A stretch of DNA of 64,000 bases, from the NCBI RefSeq assembly GCF_018687715.1, contig NC_056757.1, positions 9,852,501 through 9,916,500 of the forward strand. The letters run 5' to 3'. Shown piece after piece: positions 34,493-46,528 of the stretch (within the stretch, counting starts at the first letter, position 1; each line of letters opens with the position of its first letter). The notes beneath the pieces were generated by a model, which made no database searches, was not told the origin of the DNA, and saw only the letters and a program-made list of their open reading frames with translations. The stretch comes from Carya illinoinensis. Lineage: Eukaryota; Streptophyta; Magnoliopsida; Fagales; Juglandaceae. Position numbers and translations under genes: made by a program.

Positions 34493-36509
34493 TGTGATAC
34501 TCTATTTTTACGTGTATTTTTATTGAAAGAGTATTTTTAATTTAATTATTATATTAGTTCTTTTATTTTAAATTATTGTATTTTAAATTAGTTTTATTTT
34601 ATTTGATGTGGTGTTTAATTTATTTTAGTCGTTTTATGGTTTTAAAATCATTTTCGTCGGATCGGTTTTTGGACTCCAGAGATGAGAACTGGACCTCATT
34701 TCTTTTCTCTCATATTTTCTTTTTCCATTTTTTCTTTTTTCTTTTCTTTTTCTTTCCATTTTCCCTTTTTCTTTCTTTCTTCTCCTTTTTCCTCCTCTCC
34801 CGCACGAACTGCCTCTCCCTCCTCTCTCCCTTTGCCGATCGGTTCTTCACCCAGACCCACCGCCGCCGGCCGACACAGCCACCACCGTCCAACTCCCCTC
34901 TGGCCGGCGCACCATCCCATCAATTTTCAGCCCCATCCGTGTCGCTCCATCTCTGGCCACCACTTCTTCACCACTTCTTTCCCTACCTCTTACCGTCCTA
35001 ACCTACCCATTTTTGACCCCGATCTGTTGCCGGAGCAGCTCCCATGAGCTCAACTCCGATCAGCCCCTTTTTGCACTTCTACCACCACCCACGGCCAAAG
35101 CTCACTTCCTTTATCTTCATAAACATCTCTAGACCATTTCCTATCAATTTCGTGTCTTGGTTTGTCCCCGTTCAAAAGTGGGTAATTTACTACCCACGAC
35201 CACAATGTAAAATACACTGTTACGTTGCTTTTTCTTCGCCATTTGCAACGTCCTGAGCTTTCAAAAAATATCTTATAGCGCTGTAAGTATTTTTCAAACT
35301 CTATTTTAGATTTAAATATATTTTTGCTCTTACAATAATTTATTGGACTGGTTGGTTGATTTCGGACTGAGTCCGAGGAGTTCGGGGGTCGGATGGATTG
35401 ATGACGATGTTGATTGGTTTTGTTGTTTTATGATTGGTTGGTTATTTGTGCCTTGAGGCGTGCATTACATGAAGCATATATGTGCATTTTATTTAATTTG
35501 AGAAAATCCAGTTTTAATCGTGTAAATGGATTTTTGGGTGCGTGTGTATCACGACCCCAAGCCAGGATGGGGTATTATCTCAGTGGAGCTCCTCTGGTCA
35601 TTCGGGAGTGGATAATACTGAGTGGCATCCCCTGGATTGTCGCTGGGCGACGACCGGATCGCACGATACGGTAACGCTGTCGTGTCAACTCCGTGGTCCT
35701 TAGAGTGGCGGGGACTAGAGGATGGCCTGGTCCAGGTAAGCGCGGGGCATGAGTACTGGGTATCGCTCGTTTAGGTGTTACATGCGTAGTCGTTACCTGC
35801 GGTGTGGCACAGGAGCCAGCGTGTGCGGATGATCCCTAGGGGAGATCGTGGTGCATGCAATAATTGGAACGGGTCTTGGTTTTTGGATACGGGCAATTTT
35901 CTGGGAAAATAGCGAGGTTACGTTGAGGCTTTGTGATCCATTTTCTGGAAAAATGGTGGTTTCTTACTTTGGGCCATTATCTGGGATAATGAAAAGGCTG
36001 GTTTTAAAGGTTAGGTTTTTGGGCCAAAAATGGGATTTTGGCGTGCGTGGAAAAATGTGGTTTTTATGGGACATGTGCATTTGCATTCTTTCATGCATAT
36101 TGTTGAGTTTAATATGTTTTCATCTTGTGGCGTTTGGATCTTACTTACTTGCAGCACCATTTTGGTACCGTAGATTTTGATGCAGAGATCGAGGAGGAAG
36201 AGGAGGCTGAACCAGAGGAGACGGCTCCGCCGGAGTTTTGAGTTGGAGTTTATGCCATGTTGTTGGATTTGAAACTATATTTGTAGCTTGTAATATTTTA
36301 TTATGTATATTTTGAACGGCTTTGTATTAAACAAAGAAAAAATTCTGGTACTTAGTTATATGACTTTGTTTATCCGCTGCGTGTTTTCTTTTGCACACTT
36401 GTTGCATATATACACACTTGGCACTTGACGATAGGGTAGTGACCCGTGATGTCATCATCCGGACGTCTCAATTTTTCAGTGTCCGTACGTGGGATTTGGG
36501 GGCGTCACA
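34493..36509 (+). repeat. 5' LTR of the gypsy element, 2017 bp
   Basis: It begins TGTGATACTC and ends GGGGGCGTCACA. It aligns along its full length with 41485-43566. A pyrimidine-rich block (34690-34830) followed by a C-rich block (34850-35050) and a GC-rich structured block (35540-35860) are common to both. The longer frames seen in the pyrimidine block are compositional. Confidence 0.95.
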
Positions 36510-36511
36510 GG

Positions 36512-36523
36512 TGGTATCAGAGC
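36512..36523 (+). other. Primer-binding site (initiator tRNA-Met)
   Basis: TGGTATCAGAGC lies two bases after the 5' LTR and is complementary to the 3' end of plant initiator tRNA-Met, the usual primer in this class. Confidence 0.95.
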
Positions 36524-36804
36524 AGTTTGGCTCTGGATAAAATCACATGTCCTGTAGGTGTAGTACCAGAAGTTTTTAAAATTGTATTTTAAAATTGTAT
36601 TTTAAGTAAAATTGTTATTTGATTTGTTTTATTTGATTTGAATTTATTTGAGTTAGTTTGCTTGTATTTATTTATTTAGTTATGTTATTGCATGCTTGTA
36701 TGTTTTATTTTCTTGTTATGTGGTTTGGTTTTAGTTTTTGGTTTTATGTTGTTGGTTTTATTTGTTTTTCTTAAAGGAGGTCAAAGGTTGTGTTGTGACA
36801 GGAA

Positions 36805-37891
36805 ATGGTGAGGCCAAGAAAGTCTACTCAAGAGCCTCGGGACGATACGCCGAGAGATGATGCTATAGCCCGAGAGATAAGGCAAATGACTGAGTTCATG
36901 CAGTAAACTTTTAGGCCACAACAAGGAAGGCCTTGGCTACTACAAGGAGGCCCTAGTGGAGTAGTGCAAGCTGGATGCACCTATGAGCGCTTTCTAGCGC
37001 ATAGAACTCCACCTTTCACTGGAGAAGAGGATCCACTACGGGCTGGAAAGTGGGTCAGAGATTTAGAAAGAACTTTTGAAGTATGAGGTTGCACTAAGGC
37101 GCAACAAGTACTTTATGCCAGCTATATGTTGCAAGGCACTGCTTCTGAGTGGTGGGATACAAAGAGAGTAATGCTGGAGTCAGAATTGGGAACTTTTGCC
37201 GCTGTGACCTGGCAGCGCTTTAAGAAAGAATTTAATGACCGATTCTTTCCCATTTCTGTGAGGCGGCAAAAAGCAAGAGAGTTCTCAAGTTTGGTCCAAG
37301 GGAGTATGACCGTGGAACAGTACGCCCGAAGATTTATAGAGTTTGGGCGATTTGCTCCCCACCTCATCGCCACAGAGGAGATGCAAGCCGAGCGTTTCTA
37401 GGAGGGTCTACGTCCTGATATATGCCGGATGGTAGTCTGCCACCGAATTTCCACTTTTCAGGATTTAGTGGACTTAGCCACTCTTGCATAGCGAGAGAAT
37501 AATTTGAGTATGGGTTCCCCTCAAGGACATAAGAGGCGGAGTTTTTCTGGTGAAGGAAGTAGTCCGGGTTCGCCTCAGAAGTTTGTTCAGAGGACCGGGA
37601 CTCGACAACAGGCAGCCTCAGGTGTACGTATGGGAGGACGGGTGCCAGTTTGCGTGAGTTGTAATAGGGCCCATGTGGGTGAGTGCCCTTCGGGTGGGGC
37701 TCGATGCTATAATTGTGGCCAGCAGGGACACTTTGCTCATGAGTGTCTTAGGCCAGTTCAAGGAAGCCGTGGAGGTAGACGTGGTGGAAGAACAAATCAG
37801 AGGCAAACAGTGCAAGCCCATGTTTATGCTGTTACACCCATAGATGTTGATGATGAGGCACCAGCGACCCATGATGTTGGAGTGATTACAG
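36805..37891 (+). pseudogene. gag: gypsy gag with CCHC zinc knuckle
   Basis: From ATG 36805 a single frame runs to 37908. It encodes a capsid-like region (EWWDTKRVMLESELGTFAAV, then WQRFKKEFNDRFFP) and the knuckle CYNCGQQGHFAHEC at 37705-37746. Stops interrupt it at 36904 (TAA), 37084 (TGA), 37399 (TAG) and 37489 (TAG); all can be read as C-to-T changes from Gln or Arg codons. At 37891 the frame reaches an intron-like segment; read straight on, it ends at TAA 37906-37908. Confidence 0.9.
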
Positions 37892-37989
37892 GTATGGATC
37901 TAATTTAATTTAATTTTTGGATTTGATTTTTGGTGTGCTTTGGTTTCTTCTTTATTTTTGGATTTCATGGGTTAATGTGTTTGGTTCAG
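37892..37989 (+). other. Intron-like segment between gag and protease
   Basis: The 98 bp start ACAG|GTATGG and end TTGGTTCAG|GG, with a T-rich body and a TTAAT branch-like word about 20 nt before the AG. Removing it joins gag (phase 1) to the protease frame without any stop. Retaining it places TAA after about five more codons. See findings. Confidence 0.6.
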
Positions 37990-40900
37990 GGAGAGTCCGT
38001 TTATATGAATTTTATGCTTGCACTTTGTTTGATTCGGATGCATCACAGTCGTTTGTATCTTCCACTTTCACTCGAATGTGTAATTTGGTTACAGAACCTT
38101 TGCCAAAATCATTGGTAGTGGCTCTTCCAAATGGTGAAGTGGTATGGTGTTCCAAGGTTGCATTGGGTTGTCCTTTAAATTTTGATGAAAGGTTTTTGGA
38201 TGCTGATTTGATTGTGTTTAAGCTGCTGGGTTTTGATATCATCTTTGGGTTGGATTGGCTATACCGATATTCTGCAAGTATTAATTGTAGAAGTCGGGTA
38301 ATTAGCTTTTAGCTTCTAGATGGAGATTATTTGGAATTTGCAGGGAGTAAGCTAAAGGAAAAGCTTGTAGTTATATCGGCAATTCAAGCAAGAAGAGAGA
38401 TTACTTGTGGAAAGGATGCCTTCTTAGTCCAGATGGTGTCTACGCCATCTGAGAAAAAGTCATTGGTAGATATTCCCGTTGTGGAAGAATTTCCTGACGT
38501 GTTTGTGGATGACTTGCCTGGGCTATCCCCTGTTCGTGAAATGGAGTTTGTTATTGACTTGGAACCTAGAGCGGCCTCTGTACATAAAGCTCCTTACCGG
38601 CTGGCACCAGCTGAATTAAAAGAGTTGAAGGCTCAGTTGCAAAAGCTGGTAGATAAGGGGTTCATTCAACCAAGTACTTCACCGTGGGGTGCTCTAGTGT
38701 TGTTTGTTAAAAAGAAAGATGGAACCCTCCGAATGTGCATTGATTATCGGGAATTAAATAAGGTGACCATCAAGAATAAATATCCTGTCCCACGGATCGA
38801 TGATTTGTTTGATCAGCTTCAAAGAGCAGCTGTGTTCTCGAAAATTGATTTGAGATTAGGATACTACTAGTTGAGGATAAGAGACAAGGATGTATCCAAA
38901 ACTGCTTTCAGATCGAGATATGGGCATTATGAATTTAAGGTGATGCCGTTTCGGTTAGCCAATGCCCCTGCTGCTTTCATGGATTTAATAAATCGTGTAT
39001 TTCGACCTTATTTGGATTCCTTTGTAGTAGTGTTCATTGATGATATTTTAATTTATTCCCGAGATTTTGAAGAGCATGTTTATCATATTCGTCTAGTTCT
39101 TGGAAAATTGAGAGAACACCAGTTGTATGCCAAGCTCATAAAATGTGAATTCTGGTTGGAGGAAGTCAGATTTCTTGGGCATGTGATTTCTCAAGACGGG
39201 GTGGCTGTTGATCCTAGTAAGGTGGAAGCCATTTTGTCATGGCAGCGTCCGACGACTGTGCGTGAGATCCGGAGTTTCTTGGGACTTGCCGGATATTACC
39301 GAAAATTTGTGGAGGGATTTTCTCGCCTATCCAGACCTCTCACAGCTTTGACTAGAAAGAATGCAAAATTTATTTGGTTAGATAAGTGTGAGAGAAGCTT
39401 CTAAGAATTGAAGAACAAATTGACGACTGCACCAGTGTTGGCACTTCTAGAACCGCATAAGCCATTCGTAGTTTTTAGCGATGCGTCTAAATTTGGATTG
39501 GGTTGTGTCCTTATGCAGGAGGGACGGGTTGTTGCTTATGCATCCCGTCAGCTAAAGGATCATGGGAAGAATTATCTGACACACAGTTTAGAATTGGCTG
39601 CGATTTTTTTTTGCTCTTAAGATCTGGTGACACTTTTTGTATGGGGAAGCTTGCGAAGTATACACCGATCACAAGAGCTTAAAACACCTGTTTTCTCAAA
39701 AGAATCTGAACATGAGGCAGAGGCGATAGCTAGAGTTAATCAGTGACTATTAGTGCGAGATCAAGTATCATCCGGGGAAGACAAATATAGTTGCTGATGC
39801 TTTGAGTTGAAAATCGCACTTGAAAGATGAAGCCGAGTCGTCAGAATTGGATTCTTTACTTTGCGGGATGAGAAGACTCCTTATTGAAAGTTCACAGCAA
39901 GAGGAAATATTATCTTCAATTCTTGATATTCGAGTAGCCGATTTTGAGAAATTGAAGACTCTTCAAAGGAAGGATCCGAAACTGTTGGATATCAGAAAAA
40001 GAGTTAGAAAATCTCGAGGGTCGTTGCATTACAGTATGAATAAAGATGGAATTCTTCGGTTCCGAGATCGCAGAATGGTCCCCAAAGATTCAGAATTCAA
40101 GGAACGGATCATGGCAGAAGCTTATGTGGCCCCTTATCCAGTCCATCCTGGCAGTACAAAGATATACCGGGACTTGAAGAAAAATTATTGGTGGGATGGA
40201 ATGAAGAAGGATATTGCCTTGTATATCGAAAGATACCACACATGCCGTCAAGTCAAGGCTAAGCATCAAAGACCCGCTGATATGCTCCAACCCCTCCCTA
40301 TTCCTGAGTGGAAGTGGAATGACATCACGATGGATTTTGTAGTGGGTTTACCGAGGACCCCTAGTGGGAAGAACTCGGATTGGATGATTGTTAACCGGTT
40401 AATGAAGAGTGCTCATTTCTTGCCTGTTAATAACACTGATTCCTTGGGTAAGTTGACTCGCTTGTATGTGAAAGAGATAATGTAGTTGCACGCCATACCG
40501 AAGAGTATTGTGTCGGATCGGGATCCAAGGTTCACGTCTCAGTTTTCGAAAAGTTTGCAGGCAGCATTGGGTACTAAGTTGAAGTTCGGTACTGCATATC
40601 ACCCGCAGACGGATGGTCAGTCAGAGCGCACCATTCAGACCCTTGAAGATCTATTGCGAGCATGTATCATGGAATTTCAAGGGAGTTAGGAAAATCATTT
40701 GCCACTCATAGAATTTGCTTATAATAACAGCTTTCATGCGACCATCCAGATGACTCCTTATGAAGCTATTTATGGGAGGAAGTGCAGATCCCCTTTGTGT
40801 TGGGATGAAGTCGGGGAGAATAAAATAATTAGGCCCGAAATAATTCAAGAGATGCAAAGCCAAGTTCGGATCATCAGGGATAAAATGGCGGCAGCTCAGA

Positions 40901-41373
40901 GTCGTCAGAAAAGCTACGCAGATACAAGGAGGAGAGAGTTATCTTTTGAAAAAGGTGATTGAGTTTATCTCAAAGTTTCTCCCATGAAAGGAGTTAAGCG
41001 TTTTGGTAAAAGGAGGAAACTGGATCCGAGGTATGTCGGCCATTTTCAGATTTTGGAGAAGGTAGGGTCCGTTGCTTATAGAGTTACTTTGCCAGAATAT
41101 TTTGGGGATATTCACGATTTCTTCCATATATCATTCTTGAAGAAGAGTTTTGGACAATAAGAGCCGCGCTTTGTCGACCCAGAGAGTATTCAGTTGTAAC
41201 CGGACCATACTTATGAGGTTGTTCCATCACAGATCATGGATTGGAAAGAGCAACAATTGAGATCCAAGACGATACCTCTGGTAAAGGTGGCATGGGGGGA
41301 TCCATTAGCTCAAGATTTCTCTTGAGAGAGAGTAACTGACATGAGGGAGCAGTACCCCTATTTGTTTGAGTAA
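37990..41373 (+). pseudogene. pol: gypsy pol: protease, RT, RNase H, integrase, chromodomain
   Basis: In order: protease with LFDSDAS near 38028 (the usual Gly of the active site is Asp); RT with [36 protein letters not shown] and FIDDILIYS (about 38597-39060); RNase H from about 39430; integrase with HPGSTKIYRDLKKNYWWDG and a zinc finger whose first Cys is Tyr (ERYHTC), then a core with [11 protein letters not shown] and [14 protein letters not shown]; and a chromodomain-like C-terminus from about 41211 to TAA 41371. Stops lie at 38310, 38868, 39402, 40483, 40687, 40960 and 41158, with others in 39620-39810. One extra T in the 9-T run at 39604-39612 shifts the frame. The enzyme cannot be made. 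Confidence 0.93.
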
Positions 41374-41471
41374 ATGACGGTACGTTTCTTAAATTTGATT
41401 TCAGTGGAAGCATGCGGCTTGTTTCAAGTTGGTGTTTGATTTTACAAATTTCGAGGACAAAATTTGTTTTT

Positions 41472-41484
41472 AAGGGGGGGAGAA
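41472..41484 (+). other. Polypurine tract
   Basis: AAGGGGGGGAGAA immediately precedes the 3' LTR and would prime plus-strand synthesis. Confidence 0.9.
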
Positions 41485-43566
41485 TATGATATCCCGTTTT
41501 TATGTATATTTTCACTGAATGAGTGTTTTTAATTTAATTAGTATATTAGTTCTTTTATTTTAAATTATTGTATTTTAAATTAGTGTTATTTTATTTGATG
41601 TGGTGTTTAATTTATTTTAGTCGTTTTATGGTTTTAAAATCGTTTTCGTCGGATCAGTTTTTGGACTCCAGAGGTGAGGACTGGACCTCATTTCTTTTCC
41701 CTCATCTTTTCTTTTTCCATTTTTTCTTTTTTCTTTTCTTTTTCTTTCCCTTTTCCATTTTTCTTTCTTTTTCTTTCTTTCTTCTCCTTTTTCCTCCTCT
41801 CCCACACGAACTGCCTCTCCCTCTTCTCTCCCATCGCCGATCGGTTCTTCACCCAGACCCACCGCTGCCGACCGACATGGCCGACACAGCCACCACCGTC
41901 CGACTCCCCTCCGGCCAGCGCACCACCCCATCAATTTCCAGCCTAATCCGTACCGCCGATCACCTCCTACAACCCATCTAAGCTGCACGGCTTTTTGCCG
42001 TTTCCGGCGCTGTCGTTTCACCTTCGGCCACCACTTCTTCTCCTACCTCTCGCCGTCCTAACCCACCCATTTTCGGCTCCGATCCGTTGGCTGAGCAGCT
42101 CCCACGAGCTCAACTCCGATCAGCCCCTTTTTGCACTTCTACCGCCATTTACACCGCCACCCACGGCCAAAACTCACTTCCTTTAACTTCATAAACATCT
42201 CTAGACCATTTTTCATCAATTTCGTGTCTTGGTTTGTCCCTGTTTAAAAGTGGATAATTTACTACCCATGACTACAGTGTAAAATACACTGTTACGTTGC
42301 TTTTTCTGTTACGTTTGCAACATCGTGAGCTTTCAAAAAATACCTTATAGTGATGTAAGTATTTTTCAAACTCTATTTTAGATTTAAATATATTTTTGCT
42401 CTTATAATAATTTATTGAACTGGTTGGTTGATTCCGGACTAAGTCCGAGGAGTTCGGGGGTCGGATGGATTGAGGACGGAGTTGATTGGTTTTGTTGTTT
42501 TGTGATTGGTTGGTTATTTGTGCCTTGAGGTGTACATTACATGGAGCATACAAGTACATTTTATTTAATTTGAGAAAATCCGGTTTTAATCGTGTAAATG
42601 GATTTTCGGGTGCGTGTGTATCACGACCCCAAGCCGGGATGAGGTATTATCTCGGTGGAGCTCCTCTGTTCACTTGAGAGTGGATAATACTGAGTGACAT
42701 CCAGCGACAACCGGATCGCACGATACGGTAACGCTGTCGTGTCGACTCCGTGGTCCCTAGAGTGGCGGGAACTAGAGGATGGCTTGGTCCAGGTACGCAC
42801 GGGGCGTGAGTACTGGACATCGCTCGTTTAGGTGTCACATGCGTAGTCGTTACCTGTGGTGCGGCACAGGAGCCAGCTTGTGCTGATGATCCCTAGGGGA
42901 GATCGTGGTGCATGCAATAATTGGAACGGATCTTGGTTTTTGGATACGGGCCATTTTCTGGGAAAATGGTGAGGTTACGTTAAGGCTTTGTGATCCATTT
43001 TCTGAGAAAATTGTGGTTTCTTGCTTTGGGCCATTAACTGGGATAATGACAAGGCTAGTTTTAAAGGTTAATTTTTTGGGCCAAAAATGGGATTTTGGCG
43101 TGCGTGGAAAAATGTGATTTTTATGGGACATGTGCATTTGCATTCTTTCATGCATATTGTTGAGTTTAATATGTTTTCATCTTGTGGCGTTTGGATCTTA
43201 CTTACTTGCGGCACCATTTTGGTATTGTAGATTTTGATGCTGAAATCGAGAAGGAGGAGGAGGTTGAGCCTAAGGAGACGACTCCGCCGGAGTTTTGAGT
43301 TGGAGTTTATGCCATGTTGTTAGATTTGAAACTATATTTGTAGCTTGTAATATTTTATTATGTATGTTTTGAACGGCTTTGTATTAAACGAAGAAAAAAT
43401 TCTGGTACTTAGTTATATGACTTTGTTTATCCGCTGCGTGTGTTCTTTTGCATACTTGTTGCATGTACACACATTTGGCACTCGGCGATAGGGTGGTGAC
43501 CCGTGATGTCATCATCCGGACGTCTCGATTTTTCCGTGTCCCTACATGGGATTTGGGGGCGTCACA
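41485..43566 (+). repeat. 3' LTR of the gypsy element, 2082 bp
   Basis: It begins TATGATATCCCG (the expected TG is changed to TA) and ends GGGGGCGTCACA. Compared with the 5' LTR it has extra sequence around 41880-42160 and lacks about 17 bp near 42700. Many scattered substitutions indicate an insertion that is not recent. Confidence 0.93.
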
Positions 43567-43571
43567 TAAAT
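43567..43571. repeat. Target-site duplication, right copy (TAAAT)
   Basis: It matches 34488-34492 exactly. Confidence 0.9.
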
Positions 43572-44299
43572 AGATTACATAAAATAAATATATAATTTGA
43601 TATGATTTTATAGAATCCATTAGATCTACTTTATAATAAAAGTAACTTTACAATCTGACGTACCACATTAAGCTACATCAGTTTATAGATTTACTTTTGT
43701 ATGATACTTTTGTGATTAAAATATTTTTCTTTTTCAAATAGACTGCATGGAACTTACATGTTTTAAACTTCCAGAGAAGGTTCTACAAAATATTCAGTAA
43801 GGAATATGGCAATATATCTAGAAATTAACCAAGCTACTTAACAAAAATGCCTTCAAAGGTATACGCTAGTCGAAAAACCCTGGAAAAATAAAAGCCAGCC
43901 ATGCACAAACTCCAATATTTTGTTTGAATTCTCCAAATTAACCATTTTTGGTGGTGTGCAACGGTGCCAATTTTGATATTGGGACAATTTTAATGCACAA
44001 AAACAAATACAACATTGTTTAAAGCAAGTCTTTTGAGGGATGAGAATTGATCTAATCTGCGTATGAAAAATAAATGTTGCATTCATTTCCATTGTCCAAA
44101 TAGTATGGTTATTCTAAGACTTCTATACCACACACCGTTATGGTGACATAATTTGATTAGAATATTATTAATCTAATCTTACAATTTAATTTGTGTGGAT
44201 AGTGTACTCTACATCTCAGTTTGAGAATAGAGTAACTCTTTTACTAATATTATAGGAGTTGAAGTTTCTTAGTGGATCAAACAATTTTATCAACAACCT
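43572..44299. other. Intergenic flank
   Basis: No gene is seen. Bases 43610-43730 are a copy of the dispersed repeat also present at 15170-15340 (shared words include TTTATAATAAAA and TAACTTTA). Confidence 0.5.
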
Positions 44300-44315
44300 A
44301 ATAATGATGGTTAAT

Positions 44316-45524
44316 GATAGTGATGGAGCACTACTACTCAGGCTTTTTCATCAACAACTTCTCCATTCTAAAAGAAAAAAGCAAAAAAACCCTAAAGAGG
44401 GAGGTGGGAGCCTCGGTTGCTCCCCCCTCCCTCCCTCCTTTTATTGTGTTATGGGCGTTTAGGTTTTTTAAATAAGGCTTGGGGCGGCTGTCTTATGGTG
44501 GCTTAAGGGCGTTTTCGTTGGAAGTGTCTCTCGCGCAGTAGCCTTTAGCAACCACCTCTTCTTCGGAAATCAGGTTTTGGGTTTATGCGAACGTGTGGTT
44601 GGCCTTCATAGTGGATTAAGTGTTGGATTGAGCGTCAGTTTCTCTGGGTTTCCATCAAAGATGAGAGGGACGAAGAAACTCGGATATCGGCAAGGAAAAT
44701 AGCAAGGCTGTTTCAGCATGTTGGTCTCTCTGGTTTTCATTCTCGGAGCCAAACATCAGAGGAGATGGACAGAGGTGCTCTGTTTGCTGCAAGGAAAACA
44801 TAGAAGATGCTCTGCTACAAACAGAAGGAGCCGCCTGCACAATGAAGCAAGATGAACACACGCCTAACTGGAATGGATGGGCTTCCTGCGCAGCGGTGGT
44901 TTGTGATGAGGCCGATGCTCATGTGGTGGTGGACTCACGGAGGTAAACGCAAGAAGGGAGAGGGGTGGCGGCGACTACAGAATATGAAGAAACCCTAAGG
45001 GCTTCCACATGCTAACTGGATGTCCTTTTGTTTAGACTAGGTGTTTAGACTGGGCCCACGTGCTATAGCCCTATTGCCAGTGTTTTTGTGATTGCCTTTT
45101 CTAAGTATTTTATCTTCTGTTTTGGTTCAATAATAAAAAAGAAATAGGCTATTGGACCAAGTGTCCATAGCATTTGAGTCCCACTCTTCCTTAGGATGTA
45201 TGTGGGTGATTGTACTCCTCCTCTTTAAGAGGATGGAGTGTGGTTGTACTCCTCTTCCTTGGGAGGATGGAGTCTGTTTGTACCTCTCTTCTTTAGAAGA
45301 GAGGTCGATTACCTCTTTTTTAAGAGAGCGCTTTATTTATTGATTGTTGTCAAGAGAGAGTTTATAGAAGTTAAGACAATGTCTGTCACAAAGAAATTTG
45401 TGGTCGGAGGAGCCCCTAACAGATGTGTAGTTTAGTTGGTAATCTGGATTTTTCCTTGTATTGATTAGTCACAGATGTAACTTCAGTTTCATTGAATGAA
45501 ATGAAGTCTATTTCTATAAAAAAA
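44316..45524 (+). mobile_element. Poly(A) retroposon, about 1.2 kb
   Basis: Sixteen-base direct repeats AATAATGATGGTTAAT flank it at 44300-44315 and 45525-45540, and an A-run precedes the right copy, as expected of retroposition on the plus strand. The body contains GAGGATGGAGT-type duplications (45228-45300) and GAATGAAATGAAGTCTATTT before the tail, but no long frame and no reverse transcriptase. It could be a non-autonomous retroposon of the same kind as 31244-32050, or a processed non-coding transcript. Confidence 0.75.
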
Positions 45525-45845
45525 AATAATGATGGTTAATTATAATGCAAGAAAGAGAAAAGTGAATTCCATAACAAATGCTATTCCATATAAGAAATCC
45601 TTCCAGAAGATGAGCACCATGCATATATGGACCTACAAGAAAGTAAAAGAAGGTTAAAAATCTTGCTTCCACAACCTTCCCCTCTATGGCGATTCCTCTA
45701 GGTTTTGGAAAAGGTCAAAATCCAATAACAAGCATGAAAGGCAGAGAACCACCCAATTAATATTGAGTGGCGAGCCCCCAAAATCCAGCCTGCCCACCCC
45801 ATAGGGGTAACCTAATTCTCCTGTCACCCAGGGTGGATAGGCTTA

Positions 45846-46414
45846 GAGCACTCTCATTGGATTATGCATATGTAAATGACATTTTTTATGAATGTAAGAT
45901 GAATTTAGATATTGGCTATTCTATTTACATAAATCTCTACATTAGAATAGCCATTTTTTTATTATACAACAATAAAATAATATAAGATGAATTTGAATTT
46001 AACTATTAATATCAACTTTTTACATTAGATTATCTATTTATTTATTATATAGTAATAAATAATTAATAAATTAAAAATATTTAATTTTTTTAATTATTAT
46101 TTTATTTTATTTATCATATTTTACCATTTTACCTATTATTTGTTAATTAGTAATCATATTCTAATTAAAGTATGAATTAAAAAATAATAAAGATTTAAAA
46201 AACAGTAACTATCAAAGGAGAGAGAGACTTAAAAAATAATAAAATAAAGATTTACTTGTGGAACAGTAACTATCTAATTTGATTTTATCTTTATATGTAC
46301 TGTAGCTAAAAGTTAAGAAATTTGATTATAGATAATCCATTGCAAGTGGTTTTTATGTCTAATAGGTAAAAATGGACTTTAGTTTTGGATATAGATAATT
46401 CAATGAGAGTGCTC
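45846..46414. mobile_element. PIF/Harbinger-type MITE, 569 bp
   Basis: TTA flanks it at 45843-45845 and 46415-46417. The left end GAGCACTCTCATTGGATTA and the right end, reversed, GAGCACTCTCATTGAATTA are a nearly perfect inverted repeat. The AT-rich interior has no transposase. The same terminal family frames the 2.4-kb element at 61302-63724. Confidence 0.9.
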
Positions 46415-46417
46415 TTA

Positions 46418-46489
46418 GTTCCTTAAAAAACAACAACAAATGGGCGTGGGGCAAGTTGGGCTTTAGCATGCTCGCCCAATCAAGTACAT

Positions 46490-46528
<39 letters not shown>

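Larger units (their letters stand above)
34493..43566 (+). mobile_element. Complete but inactive Ty3/gypsy chromovirus-type element
   Basis: This 9.07-kb element has two LTRs (2017 and 2082 bp), an initiator-Met primer-binding site, gag, protease, reverse transcriptase, RNase H, integrase and a C-terminal chromodomain-like region, a polypurine tract and a 5-bp target duplication (TAAAT). Domain order and motifs fit the Tekay/Del branch of chromoviruses, which cluster in plant genomes and are often targeted to heterochromatin. More than a dozen in-frame stops and a frameshift make it non-autonomous. Most stops look like C-to-T or G-to-A changes, as expected of methylated DNA. Confidence 0.95.

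Noticed and set aside
34576..35047. Overlapping frames of 120-141 codons rich in Phe and Ser, repeated at 41568-42021
   Set aside because: They lie in the pyrimidine-rich part of both LTRs and differ between copies; composition explains them.
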